Assembly (NCBI RefSeq): GCF_014844075.1
Contig: NZ_CP062165.1
Coordinates: 4,898,001 to 4,962,000, forward strand
Length of the DNA: 64,000 nt
Origin: Paenibacillus sp. JNUCC-31
Lineage (GTDB): Bacteria; Bacillota; Bacilli; Paenibacillales; Paenibacillaceae
Direction: 5' to 3'
This document shows positions 44,632 to 52,651 of the stretch, piece after piece. Made by a program: the position numbers and the translations under genes. Below the pieces are notes generated by a model. That model did no database searches. It saw only the letters and a list, made by a program, of their open reading frames with translations, and was not told the origin of the DNA. Within the stretch, counting starts at the first letter, position 1. Each line of letters begins with the position of its first letter.

Positions 44632-45972
44632 ATGGTAAAGAAAAAAAGATTGGTCACACTTATGCTTCTAATGCTGGTAAGTGCACTCGTGTTTGCGGGC
44701 TGCGGAGGAAGCAGCGGATCAAGCGGGGACAAGGAATTGACATTCATGTTCCGGGGGGGCACGGATGAACAGAAGGCTTATCAAGCCGTTGTTAAGAAAT
44801 TTGAAGAAGAGCATCCGGGTGTCAAAGTCAAAATTATCGTAACAGCTGCGGATCAATACGCAACCAAATTGAGAGCTGCCATTACAGGCAACAGCTTGCC
44901 GGACGTTTTCTATTTCAACCCTGGTGATGTAAAAGCCTATGTGAATAGCAACGTGCTGATGAACCTGACACCTTACATTGAAAATAATGCGGACGTAGAT
45001 CTGGACAACATCTGGAAATATGGTATGGACTTGTACCGCTATGATGGCAAAATGGCAGGTCAGGGCGATATCTACGGCATGCCGAAAGATCTGGGTCCGT
45101 TTGCACTCGGTTATAACAAGACATTATTTGAAAAAGAAGGCATCCCATTCCCGGATAAGGACAAGCCATATACATGGGAAGAGTTCATTAAGGTAAACCA
45201 GCAAGCGACGAAGGATACGAATGGAGACGGCAAACCGGATGTATTCGGTACAGGCTTCAACGTACAGTGGGCATTGCAGTCCTTTGTATGGAGTAATGGT
45301 GCAGACTGGCTGGATGAGAGCAAAACGAAGGTAACCATTGATGATCCAAAATTTGCGGAAGCATTGCAATTCTTTGCCGATATGCAGAACAAATACAAAA
45401 TCACACCTTCCATTGAGGAAGCGCAAACCTTGGATACGTACCAACGCTGGATGAAAGGAGAAATGGCTTTCTTCCCTGTAGGTCCGTGGGATATGAGTAC
45501 GTTCGAGAAGCTGCCTTTCGAGTATGACTTGCTGCCTTTCCCTGCGGGCTCTACCGGAAAATCCGCAACGTGGATCGGTTCACTGGGTATCGGTGTATCG
45601 GCCAAAACGAAACATCCGGAAGAAGCAGCAGCATTGGTTAATTACCTCACAGCTTCCAAAGAAGGCATGCAGCAGTTGGTTGATGCCAAAGTGCAAATTC
45701 CGAATCTGCTTGATATGGCAGACGAGTGGGCCAAGGATACTTCAACGAAACCGGCCAACAAACAGGAATTCATTGATATCGTAGAAGATTACGGCCGTGC
45801 GCTGCCAGGCAACTACACATACAATGCAGAGTGGTACGACCTGTTCTTCACCGATATTCAGCCGGTGCTGGATGGAAAGATTACAGCTGCAGACTATGTG
45901 AAGCAGCAGCAGCCCAAAATGCAAAAGCTGTTGGACAAAGCGGTGGAGCAAGAGAAAAAATCTCAGAAATAA
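44632..45972 (+). CDS. Arabino-oligosaccharide-binding lipoprotein (AraN/MalE-like)
   Basis: 446 residues. Lipobox VFAGCGG with Cys near 24, then a classic family 1 periplasmic-binding fold ([48 protein letters not shown]). It belongs to the MalE/UgpB branch, unlike the two LplA-like binding proteins in the window. AGGAGGGG precedes the ATG. It is separated from its permeases by 266 bp packed with hairpins, which would allow a higher level of the binding protein than of the permeases. Substrate inferred from arabinanase neighbours. Confidence 0.93.
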   Translation: MVKKKRLVTLMLLMLVSALVFAGCGGSSGSSGDKELTFMFRGGTDEQKAYQAVVKKFEEEHPGVKVKIIVTAADQYATKLRAAITGNSLPDVFYFNPGDVKAYVNSNVLMNLTPYIENNADVDLDNIWKYGMDLYRYDGKMAGQGDIYGMPKDLGPFALGYNKTLFEKEGIPFPDKDKPYTWEEFIKVNQQATKDTNGDGKPDVFGTGFNVQWALQSFVWSNGADWLDESKTKVTIDDPKFAEALQFFADMQNKYKITPSIEEAQTLDTYQRWMKGEMAFFPVGPWDMSTFEKLPFEYDLLPFPAGSTGKSATWIGSLGIGVSAKTKHPEEAAALVNYLTASKEGMQQLVDAKVQIPNLLDMADEWAKDTSTKPANKQEFIDIVEDYGRALPGNYTYNAEWYDLFFTDIQPVLDGKITAADYVKQQQPKMQKLLDKAVEQEKKSQK

Positions 45973-45988
45973 GCATGTTGCAACATGC
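45973..45988. repeat. 16-bp perfect palindrome GCATGTTG-CAACATGC
   Basis: Touches the stop codon of the binding-protein gene. The same words recur as separated arms at 46138-46152 and 46198-46212. Confidence 0.8.
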
Positions 45989-46017
45989 TGAAATAAGGTG
46001 ACTGAAAAGATTAAAAG

Positions 46018-46043
46018 GTAGGTTCCAGAGAGAAGCAACCTAC
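46018..46043 (+). other. Small intercistronic hairpin
   Basis: GTAGGTT (46018-46024) with AACCTAC (46037-46043). Part of a series of hairpins between binding-protein and permease genes, probably affecting mRNA stability. Confidence 0.5.
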
Positions 46044-46085
46044 GCCAAATGGATAGAGTAGTGTATTCCGTGTTCAAAAAAAGGC

Positions 46086-46124
46086 GATGCCAGCAGCCTG
46101 CTATCACGCTGCTGGCATCATTTT
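46086..46124 (+). terminator. Intra-operon terminator or attenuator
   Basis: Perfect 12-bp stem GATGCCAGCAGC (46086-46097) with GCTGCTGGCATC (46108-46119), followed by ATTTT. It is likely to cause partial termination, lowering permease expression relative to the binding protein. Confidence 0.75.
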
Positions 46125-46137
46125 GGATTCCATACGG

Positions 46138-46212
46138 GCATGTTGCATGAATTGATCAAGCAAGTAAGCAAGCAAGTAAGTAAGCAGGCATCCATCGATT
46201 CATGCAACATGC
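46138..46212. repeat. Inverted repeat enclosing a (YAAG)7 tetranucleotide tract
   Basis: GCATGTTGCATGAAT (46138-46152) and ATTCATGCAACATGC (46198-46212) are perfect complements. Between them lies a run of CAAG/TAAG units at 46157-46184 plus CAGG. The tract lies in an open frame continuous with the permease, but upstream of its best start. Confidence 0.75.
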
Positions 46213-46238
46213 TGATATTAGAAACAGGGGTGAGCGCA

Positions 46239-47129
46239 GTGATTACAAAATCTAGTTTGTATCGCAAAGAGAGGCTGTACGGATATTTGTTTATTTTGCC
46301 TCCGGTTCTTGGTTTGCTGATCTTTGTTTTGTTTCCTTTTCTGTATTCCTTGTACGGCTCGTTTACGGATTGGGATGGCTTGGGACAGATGAACTTTATC
46401 GGTTTAGCCAATTTTAAGGATTTGCTCACGGATGATCTGTTTTACAAAGCGATGTTTAACACCTTTTATCTGATGCTGGGTATACCGATTGGTTTGTTGC
46501 TTGCATTGCTGCTGGCGATGGGGCTGAATCGCAAAATTCCCGGAACAACGACGTTCCGTGTAATCTATTATATTCCGGTCATTTCTTCCCTCGCAGCGGT
46601 TTCCATCATGTGGAACTGGGCATACAACGGGGATTACGGATTAGTGAATCAGTTCCTTGATTTGTTCGGTATTGAAGGCCCTAACTGGCTCGCGAACAAA
46701 GACACGGTTAAACCGGCCCTAATTATTATGACAGTGTGGAAAGGTCTCGGTTACACCATGTTATTGTACCTGGCTGCATTGCAAAGCGTATCACGTACAT
46801 ATTACGAGGCGGCCGAGCTGGATGGAGCGAACGGTTTCCAGATCTTCCGTAACATCACCTGGCCGATGGTGAAGCCGGTTACCTTTTTTCTTGTCGTTAC
46901 GAATATTATTGGGGGTTCCCAGATCTTCACCGAGATGAACATTATGACGCCTACGGGTGGTCCTGAATATTCTTCCGCATCGATTGTCTTCTATATCTGG
47001 CAGAAAGCATTCAGTAACCTGCAAATGGGTTATGCCTCTGCGATGGCCATGATTCTTGGTATTTTCATCTTTGTCATTACCTTGGTGCAATTCAAAATGA
47101 ACGAAAAATCAGCCTATGATGGGGATTAA
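46239..47129 (+). CDS. ABC sugar permease, MalF/AraP-like
   Basis: 296 residues, six membrane segments (first at about 15-38), EAA loop at about 188-211 (YYEAAELDGANGFQIFRNITWPMV). GTG 46239 is chosen because AGGGGTGA lies five bases upstream. A longer frame from ATG 46140 would add 33 residues encoded by the tetranucleotide tract, without a good ribosome site. It pairs with the next gene and with the binding lipoprotein upstream. The ATPase is presumably a shared MsmX-type protein encoded elsewhere. Confidence 0.92.
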   Translation: MITKSSLYRKERLYGYLFILPPVLGLLIFVLFPFLYSLYGSFTDWDGLGQMNFIGLANFKDLLTDDLFYKAMFNTFYLMLGIPIGLLLALLLAMGLNRKIPGTTTFRVIYYIPVISSLAAVSIMWNWAYNGDYGLVNQFLDLFGIEGPNWLANKDTVKPALIIMTVWKGLGYTMLLYLAALQSVSRTYYEAAELDGANGFQIFRNITWPMVKPVTFFLVVTNIIGGSQIFTEMNIMTPTGGPEYSSASIVFYIWQKAFSNLQMGYASAMAMILGIFIFVITLVQFKMNEKSAYDGD

Positions 47130-47154
47130 TGTCTAGGAAAGGAGTGAACCGGAG

Positions 47155-47997
47155 ATGTCTTACAGTCAAAAGAGAAAATTAACGAATTCTATCATTTTTA
47201 TCGTTTTGGCGATTGGTGCTGTTGCGATGATTGCACCACTGATCTGGATGTTGTCCACTTCCGTGAAGGAGAAGCAGGATGTGTTCGCGCTTCCGCCCGT
47301 ATGGATACCTGAAGTGTTCCAATTCGGAAAGTATAAGGAAATCTGGGAAGCAGGTCCGTTACTCAGCGGGATTAAAAACAGCTTAATCGTGGCGGTCAGT
47401 GTTACCGTTGTCGGGACGTTTACGTCCAGTATCGCTGCCTTTGCTTTTGCCAAATTGAGATTTCCACATAAAAACAAACTGTTTCTCGCTCTGCTCGCAT
47501 CCATGATGATTCCGTATCCGACCGTCATGATTCCCCAATTCATTATGTTCTCGAAGCTGGGCTGGGTGGATACGTTGTTACCGCTTATCGTTCCAGGGTT
47601 ATTTGGTAACGTGGTCATGATCTTCTTCCTTCGTCAATACCTGCTCAGTGTACCTGATGCCATTATTGAGGCAGCCAAAATTGACGGCAGCTCCTATTTC
47701 CGACTGTATTCCAGTATCACGTTCCCGCTGATTAAACCGGCGATTGCAGCTCAACTGATTCTCTGGTTCATGGGCATCTGGAATGATTATCTGGCGCCGA
47801 TTATTTATCTGAATTCACCTGAGAAACAGACCTTGCAGCTCGTTATTGCGAACTTTAATGCCACGTATGCGATTCAGACGGATTACCCGCTTATTATGGC
47901 TGCGTCCATTGTTGCGCTGTTGCCGGTATTGATCATTTTCCTGATCTTCCAGAAACAGATTATTGAATCGGTAGCCATCTCTGGAGTGAAGGGATGA
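47155..47997 (+). CDS. ABC sugar permease, MalG/AraQ-like
   Basis: 280 residues, six membrane segments, EAA loop at about 175-198 (IIEAAKIDGSSYFRLYSSITFPLI), and the usual C-terminus ending ESVAISGVKG. AAAGGAGTGAACCGGAG precedes the ATG. Its stop overlaps the start of the following lipoprotein GH43 by 4 bp (ATGA), so import and hydrolysis are translationally coupled. Confidence 0.94.
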   Translation: MSYSQKRKLTNSIIFIVLAIGAVAMIAPLIWMLSTSVKEKQDVFALPPVWIPEVFQFGKYKEIWEAGPLLSGIKNSLIVAVSVTVVGTFTSSIAAFAFAKLRFPHKNKLFLALLASMMIPYPTVMIPQFIMFSKLGWVDTLLPLIVPGLFGNVVMIFFLRQYLLSVPDAIIEAAKIDGSSYFRLYSSITFPLIKPAIAAQLILWFMGIWNDYLAPIIYLNSPEKQTLQLVIANFNATYAIQTDYPLIMAASIVALLPVLIIFLIFQKQIIESVAISGVKG

Positions 47998-49475
47998 ACC
48001 CGCGGAAATCATTCCGGAGTTGGACGAATTCAGGAAAAGGAGTTGTTGCTTCCATGTTACTGCTGCTGTTGGTTGGAGCTACAGGATGTTCTGGAGATGG
48101 CGCGGGAGAATCAGTGTCCCCGCCGGCCTTTCCTGCTGCTCCCCAAGATAATCAATTGTATGACACCTCCATTCTGGACGACGAATCGCGTTGGACGGTG
48201 AACAATGCACACGATCCGGCCATTATCAAAACAGATCAGGGATATTACGTTTATTCCACCGACGTTCGTGTAGCGGGAGAAGCGAAACCCGGGGTAATGG
48301 TTCGTAAATCAGATGATCTGATCAACTGGACTTGGGTAGGTCAGGCTCTGCCGGGTATTCCGCAGGATGCACTCGATTGGACAGGGGCAGTCAATCTGTG
48401 GGCACCTGATGTGATTCAGGTTGGTGACACCTACCGCATGTATTATTCGGCCTCGACCTTTGGTAGTACCCGGTCGGCAATTGGATTGCAAACTTCAACT
48501 TCACCAGAAGGCCCATGGAAGGACGAAGGACTGGTTGTTAAAACAGCGGAGAATGAAAAGGATAAGCTGAATGCCATTGATGCCAATCCGATAGTAGATG
48601 CCGAAGGCAATCCATGGATGGTGTACGGTTCATTTTTTGACGGGATATACATTGCACCTCTCGATCCCGAAACCGGAAAGTTCAAGGAGAAGGGGTATGG
48701 TACCCGCATTGCCGCCCGTGATCGTGCTACGGAAGAAGGTGCTGTGGAAGGCCCGTACATTGTGTATAACCCGGAGTTCAAAAAGTATTACTTATTTGTC
48801 TCATATGACTCCTTATTCGAAGATTATAACGTGCGAGTTGCACGTTCCGATTCAATTACAGGACCTTACACGGACGTAAACGGCATGAACATGCTGGATA
48901 CGGAGCATCTGCCTCAGTACGAGGTGGGAACCAAAATTTTGGGTGGTTACCGCTTCACGGAAGGTGAAGGCTGGATTGCACCTGGGCATAACTCCGTCCT
49001 TCAAGATGGCGCCGATTATTATATCGTGCATCATGCCCGGGGCGAGACGGATAAAAACTGGCCTTATCTGCATGTACGCAAAATGCTGTGGACCAAGGAC
49101 GGCTGGCCTGTGGTGTCACCAGAACGTTATGCAGGGGAAACCGCCCAAGACATTCCGAAGTCGCTGATCGCTGGGGAGTGGGAGGGCATAGCGCTTGATC
49201 CGTCGGTGGACGGACAGGTGCAGGCAGTGCCCTATGAATTGGAGAGCAATGGTCAAATTAAAAGCGGAAAGGGTTCAGGCAAATGGACGTTTGATGGCAA
49301 ACAAACGCTCACGCTGGAGTGGAAAGAAAGCCCGTGGGGCGGAGATTCCACAGAGGAGCTCAAGCTTCTCCCGTCCTGGGACTGGGAGCGAAGTCAGCCT
49401 GCACTTGTGGTTACTGGCCTGAGCGACCGCGGCATTGCCGTCTGGGGCAAACAGATTAGCGCAGCGGAGAAGTAG
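47994..49475 (+). CDS. Membrane-anchored GH43 arabinanase lipoprotein
   Basis: 493 residues. A lipoprotein signal ends VGATGCSG (Cys near 32), so the enzyme is tethered outside the cell beside its transporter. GH43 catalytic set: Asp74 in AHDPAII, Asp near 196 in AIDANPIV, Glu near 252 in GAVEGPYI; WAPDVIQVGDTYRMYYSAS and FGSTRSAIGL place it close to endo-arabinanases. Residues about 385-490 form a small beta-barrel C-terminal domain (WEGIALDP through RGIAVWGKQ) as in Abn2-type enzymes. Compared with the secreted enzyme at 43522 it is larger and anchored; it probably trims oligomers before uptake. The start overlaps the permease stop. Confidence 0.92.
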   Translation: MNPRKSFRSWTNSGKGVVASMLLLLLVGATGCSGDGAGESVSPPAFPAAPQDNQLYDTSILDDESRWTVNNAHDPAIIKTDQGYYVYSTDVRVAGEAKPGVMVRKSDDLINWTWVGQALPGIPQDALDWTGAVNLWAPDVIQVGDTYRMYYSASTFGSTRSAIGLQTSTSPEGPWKDEGLVVKTAENEKDKLNAIDANPIVDAEGNPWMVYGSFFDGIYIAPLDPETGKFKEKGYGTRIAARDRATEEGAVEGPYIVYNPEFKKYYLFVSYDSLFEDYNVRVARSDSITGPYTDVNGMNMLDTEHLPQYEVGTKILGGYRFTEGEGWIAPGHNSVLQDGADYYIVHHARGETDKNWPYLHVRKMLWTKDGWPVVSPERYAGETAQDIPKSLIAGEWEGIALDPSVDGQVQAVPYELESNGQIKSGKGSGKWTFDGKQTLTLEWKESPWGGDSTEELKLLPSWDWERSQPALVVTGLSDRGIAVWGKQISAAEK

Positions 49476-49476
49476 A

Positions 49477-50052
49477 GAGCCATAGATATGGCTCGAAGTT
49501 AGGTGGAGCCGACCGAGCGAAGCGGTCGACCCCATAGACCGAGCCGCACCGATGGCTCGGAGTTTGGATGTGGTTCAGCGAGCGTGGAAAGAGCGAAGCT
49601 GTTGCTTTTAAGGTGCACAAGCAGCGAAGGGGGAGGAAGGAGCCGCAGGAGCGTCTTTGGCATCCGATTTCAACCGCCAAGAGCGGTGGAATAAGGGAAT
49701 CGGAGGACAAGAGAGAAACAAGGCCCTGCCACCCCCGGAGCGTCCGCGGTGCACCCCCAGCTGGCCGATAGCTTACGGCCAGCCGTGTCTTTAGTGGGGA
49801 GAGTCGACCGAGCGAAGCGGTTGACCCCACATTTACAGAGCCACACCGATGGCTCGGAGTTTGGATGTGGTTTAGCGAGCGTGGAAAGAGCGAAGCTGTT
49901 GCTTTTAAGGTGCACAAGCAGCGAAGGGGGAGGAAGGAGCCGCAGGAGCGACTTTGGCATCCGATTTCAACCGCCAAGAGTGGTGGAATAAGGGAATCGG
50001 AGGACAAGAGAGCAACAAGGCCCTGCCACCCCCGGAGCGTCCGCGGTGCACC
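49477..50052. repeat. 297-bp direct duplication, copies 49506-49755 and 49801-50052
   Basis: From GATGGCTCGG (49551 and 49848) to GGTGCACC (49755 and 50052) the two copies differ at only 4 of 205 bases. The left parts are less alike and hold the small hairpin GACCG-N7-CGGTC. A partial third start lies at 49477-49505. Between the copies, CTGGCCG (49761-49767) and CGGCCAG (49776-49782) form a hairpin. The region is GC-rich and purine-rich, unlike its flanks. Frames of 60-180 codons are open on both strands, but they coincide with the repeat and lack ribosome sites. Confidence 0.88.
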
Positions 50053-50139
50053 AGCAGCAGCAGGTTTTATGTTTTCCGCTTAAGGTCTACAACTCCTCAC
50101 TCCGAGCCATACACACACATTTGAAAGGGGAGCGTTCTC

Positions 50140-51120
50140 ATGACTGATTCCATTACATTTACCAATCCCATCCTGGAGCAGCGGGCTGATCCGTGGGTGT
50201 ACCGTCATACAGATGGTTACTATTATTTCTCTGCTTCCGTGCCGGCCTTTGACCGAATTGAAATCCGGCGTGCACAGACGTTGGAAGAGTTGAGAGATGC
50301 CGAGCCTGTAACGGCATGGCACAAACGTGATTCAGGACCGATGAGTGCCAATATCTGGGCACCCGAAATTCATTTTATCGAGGGCAAATGGTACATATAC
50401 TACGCTGCTGCTCATACTAGCGAGACGAACGAGGGCCTTTTCGACCACCGGATGTATGTATTGGAGAATGATTCTGCAAATCCACTGGAAGGTGAATGGG
50501 TAGAAAAAGGACAAATTCAAACACGCTGGGAGACGTTTGCATTGGATGCAACGACCTTTGAGCATAAAGGAATCCGCTATCTGGTCTGGGCCCAAAAAGA
50601 TCCGGATATTTTAGGCAACTCGAATCTGTACATTTCCGAAATGGAGAATCCGTGGACGCTGCGCGGTGAACAGGTGATGATTTCTACACCTGAATACGAT
50701 TGGGAGATCATCGGCTTCAAGGTAAATGAAGGGGCAGCAGTACTGCACCGGAATGGGCGACTCTTCATCGGTTACTCGGCAAGTGCGACGGACTACAATT
50801 ATTGTATGGGTTTGCTCACTGCGGATGAAGATGCCGACTTGCTTGATCCAGCAAGCTGGGTGAAATCGCCTAAACCGGTATTCCAGACGTGTGAGGCAAA
50901 CGGCCAGTATGGCCCGGGTCATAACAGCTTTACCGTATCGCCAGACGGCAAGACGGATATTCTGATCTATCACGCGCGTAATTACAAAGAGATTGAAGGA
51001 GACCCTCTTTACGATCCAAATCGTCATGCTCGTGCACAGGTGATTCGTTGGAACGAAGATGGTACGCCTGATTTTGGAATTCCTGTTCCGGATGGAAAGG
51101 CTGCGGCTGAAGCGAAATAA
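50140..51120 (+). CDS. GH43 exo-acting alpha-L-arabinofuranosidase/arabinanase, cytoplasmic
   Basis: 326 residues, no signal peptide. A bare propeller with GH43 residues in EQRADPWVYRHTDGYYYFSAS (base Asp near 17), ALDATTFEHKG (modulator Asp) and GFKVNEGAAVL (acid Glu near 200), the pattern of subfamily 26-like exo-arabinanases. PGHNSFTVSPDGK near 260 is also conserved. It would finish imported arabino-oligosaccharides to monomer. AAAGGGGAG precedes the ATG. It follows the duplicated repeat region, so whether it is co-transcribed with the upstream operon is uncertain. A terminator follows. Confidence 0.92.
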   Translation: MTDSITFTNPILEQRADPWVYRHTDGYYYFSASVPAFDRIEIRRAQTLEELRDAEPVTAWHKRDSGPMSANIWAPEIHFIEGKWYIYYAAAHTSETNEGLFDHRMYVLENDSANPLEGEWVEKGQIQTRWETFALDATTFEHKGIRYLVWAQKDPDILGNSNLYISEMENPWTLRGEQVMISTPEYDWEIIGFKVNEGAAVLHRNGRLFIGYSASATDYNYCMGLLTADEDADLLDPASWVKSPKPVFQTCEANGQYGPGHNSFTVSPDGKTDILIYHARNYKEIEGDPLYDPNRHARAQVIRWNEDGTPDFGIPVPDGKAAAEAK

Positions 51121-51144
51121 TAATACTGCATTTTTTAACAGAGT

Positions 51145-51184
51145 AAGCCCCTAGTCAGCGAGCCATGCGGATTAGGGGCTTTTA
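51145..51184 (+). terminator. Terminator after the arabinan gene cluster
   Basis: AAGCCCCTAGTC (51145-51156) with GATTAGGGGCTTTT (51170-51183), one wobble. Confidence 0.88.
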
Positions 51185-51314
51185 CTTATGCCCATATTGA
51201 GATGGTGGGCTTGAATACGTAGATGAGAGTCTGGAATATAAGCAACCATACCGTTAACCTCTGCGTATGAGCTGTATACAGATCACTACATACAACAATA
51301 TTAGGAGGCCATAT

Positions 51315-52169
51315 ATGGATTCACGCGAGACATTGGACCGGGAACTGGAACAGATTATAAAATGGGAAAAAGAGCAAAAGGACTTGTTTATTTGGGACAA
51401 AATTGGTCGTTTGCCATTTGCCATGCTGGATAAAGTCATGCCCAAAGCACTGAAACAGAAGATTGGAGACGCGCTGAACGATGTCGGGCAGTATGTACAG
51501 AATGGCGGCAAGTTTCTCGTTCAGAAAAAGAAGGTAGCCAAGCTGCTCCAAGAGGAAGCTATCCAATCCGGGTATTCCATGAAGGAAGATGAAGATACTT
51601 ATCCTTTTGAAGAGGATGCAGAAGCAGAAGATACTGCAAAGATCCACAGCGTGGAGGGTTTACCTCTTGAAGTACTGGATCGTACTGCGGATAGCATTAC
51701 GGACAGTCGAACCAAGTTTGCTGCCGCACAAGGAGCCGCAACAGGCTTTGGCGGAATAGTAACGATTGCGGCGGATATCCCGATCGTGATGGGACTTTCC
51801 CTAAAAGTGCTGCAGGAGATGGCACTATGCTACGGATATGATCCCGACGAACCGCAGGAACGCATATTCATTGTCAAATGTCTGCAATTCTCCTCTGCCG
51901 ATATTGTGGGCAAGAAAGCAATTATTGATGAACTCGCCGATTATGATAATCCCGACAAACAGGTGGAGGTTATCTCACAAATGCAGGGCTGGCGGGAGGT
52001 TTTTAATTCCTACAGCGAATCGTTTGGTTGGAAAAAGCTGTTCCAGCTCATTCCGATTGCCGGCATGGTATTTGGGTCAGTGAGTAATAAGAATACGATT
52101 CGGGATGTCGCCGAGGCCGGAAAAATGTTATATAAAAAGAGGCTGATTCTTCAACGCCTTTCGCAATGA
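51315..52169 (+). CDS. EcsC-family protein
   Basis: 284 residues. The N-terminal half is charged and helical (RETLDRELEQIIKWEKEQKDLF). The EcsC domain lies at about 120-275, with ALGAATGFGG-like glycine segments (AAAQGAATGFGGIVTIAADIPIVMGLSLKVLQEM) that are amphipathic or weakly membrane-associated. The family is named after the third gene of the Bacillus ecs operon, but its function is not established. ATG 51315 follows AGGAGG; the frame extends further upstream without a site. Stands alone. Confidence 0.88.
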   Translation: MDSRETLDRELEQIIKWEKEQKDLFIWDKIGRLPFAMLDKVMPKALKQKIGDALNDVGQYVQNGGKFLVQKKKVAKLLQEEAIQSGYSMKEDEDTYPFEEDAEAEDTAKIHSVEGLPLEVLDRTADSITDSRTKFAAAQGAATGFGGIVTIAADIPIVMGLSLKVLQEMALCYGYDPDEPQERIFIVKCLQFSSADIVGKKAIIDELADYDNPDKQVEVISQMQGWREVFNSYSESFGWKKLFQLIPIAGMVFGSVSNKNTIRDVAEAGKMLYKKRLILQRLSQ

Positions 52170-52217
52170 TATCAATGAACAAAATGTCTATGAGACCACA
52201 GCCACTTGGTGCTGATT

Positions 52218-52415
52218 CTGATGCTAACGAAGCTATGGCATCTTATAATGACATTTTGAAGGTTGTGTCCTTTCTAACGAATCCCACAATCGCTATTCGT
52301 GCTGAAAACTTGCAAAATGATAGGTGAAACGAGGAATAAAGCGTCTGTGATTCGTTACACTGGTGGTTTGCCAGATATGATGACAATAGAACGTGCTAGA
52401 TTCGTTACACACATG
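52218..52415. repeat. Four-motif intergenic repeat, copy C
   Basis: TAACGAA at 52225-52231 and 52275-52281, TTCGTTA at 52351-52357 and 52401-52407. Spacings are 50, 76 and 50 bp. The centre is exactly 10 bp shorter than in copies A and B. CGCTATTCG follows the second motif, as in the other copies. Located between EcsC and the Fsr-like gene, not coding. Confidence 0.85.
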
Positions 52416-52492
52416 CTCACATTATTATATCTACAATTCACCAGTTCATGCAGGCTGTCGCTGTTGACACTGACACTAACGCTTTTAAAACA

Positions 52493-52533
52493 CAAACGGG
52501 ATGAAGCCCTTAAGGTAAGGCTTCATCCCGTTT
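52493..52533. terminator. Bidirectional terminator
   Basis: ACGGGATGAAGCC (52496-52508) with GGCTTCATCCCGT (52519-52531), A and T runs on both sides. It sits between the EcsC gene and the convergent MFS gene. Confidence 0.88.
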
Positions 52534-52651
52534 GCACATTTTGGCGTTGACTCGACGCCGGTTAACCTTCTGACGCCACTTTTCGCTAGGCCGTCTTAAT
52601 AGCTTTCTTTTGTTTCTTTGTGTATTGGACGTTATGCTATATAGATTTTTT

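Noticed and set aside
46157..46188. CRISPR-like short repeats
   Set aside because: Four-base units without spacers; a simple tetranucleotide tract.
49456..50083. Open frames of 60-183 codons on both strands in the duplicated region
   Set aside because: They coincide exactly with the repeat copies, run on both strands, lack ribosome sites, and arise from high-GC repeated sequence.
13305..52415. The TAACGAA elements as insertion-sequence ends or MITEs with terminal repeats
   Set aside because: No transposase, no target-site duplication seen, and the motif pattern is four internal sites rather than one terminal inverted pair; left as an unclassified repeat.
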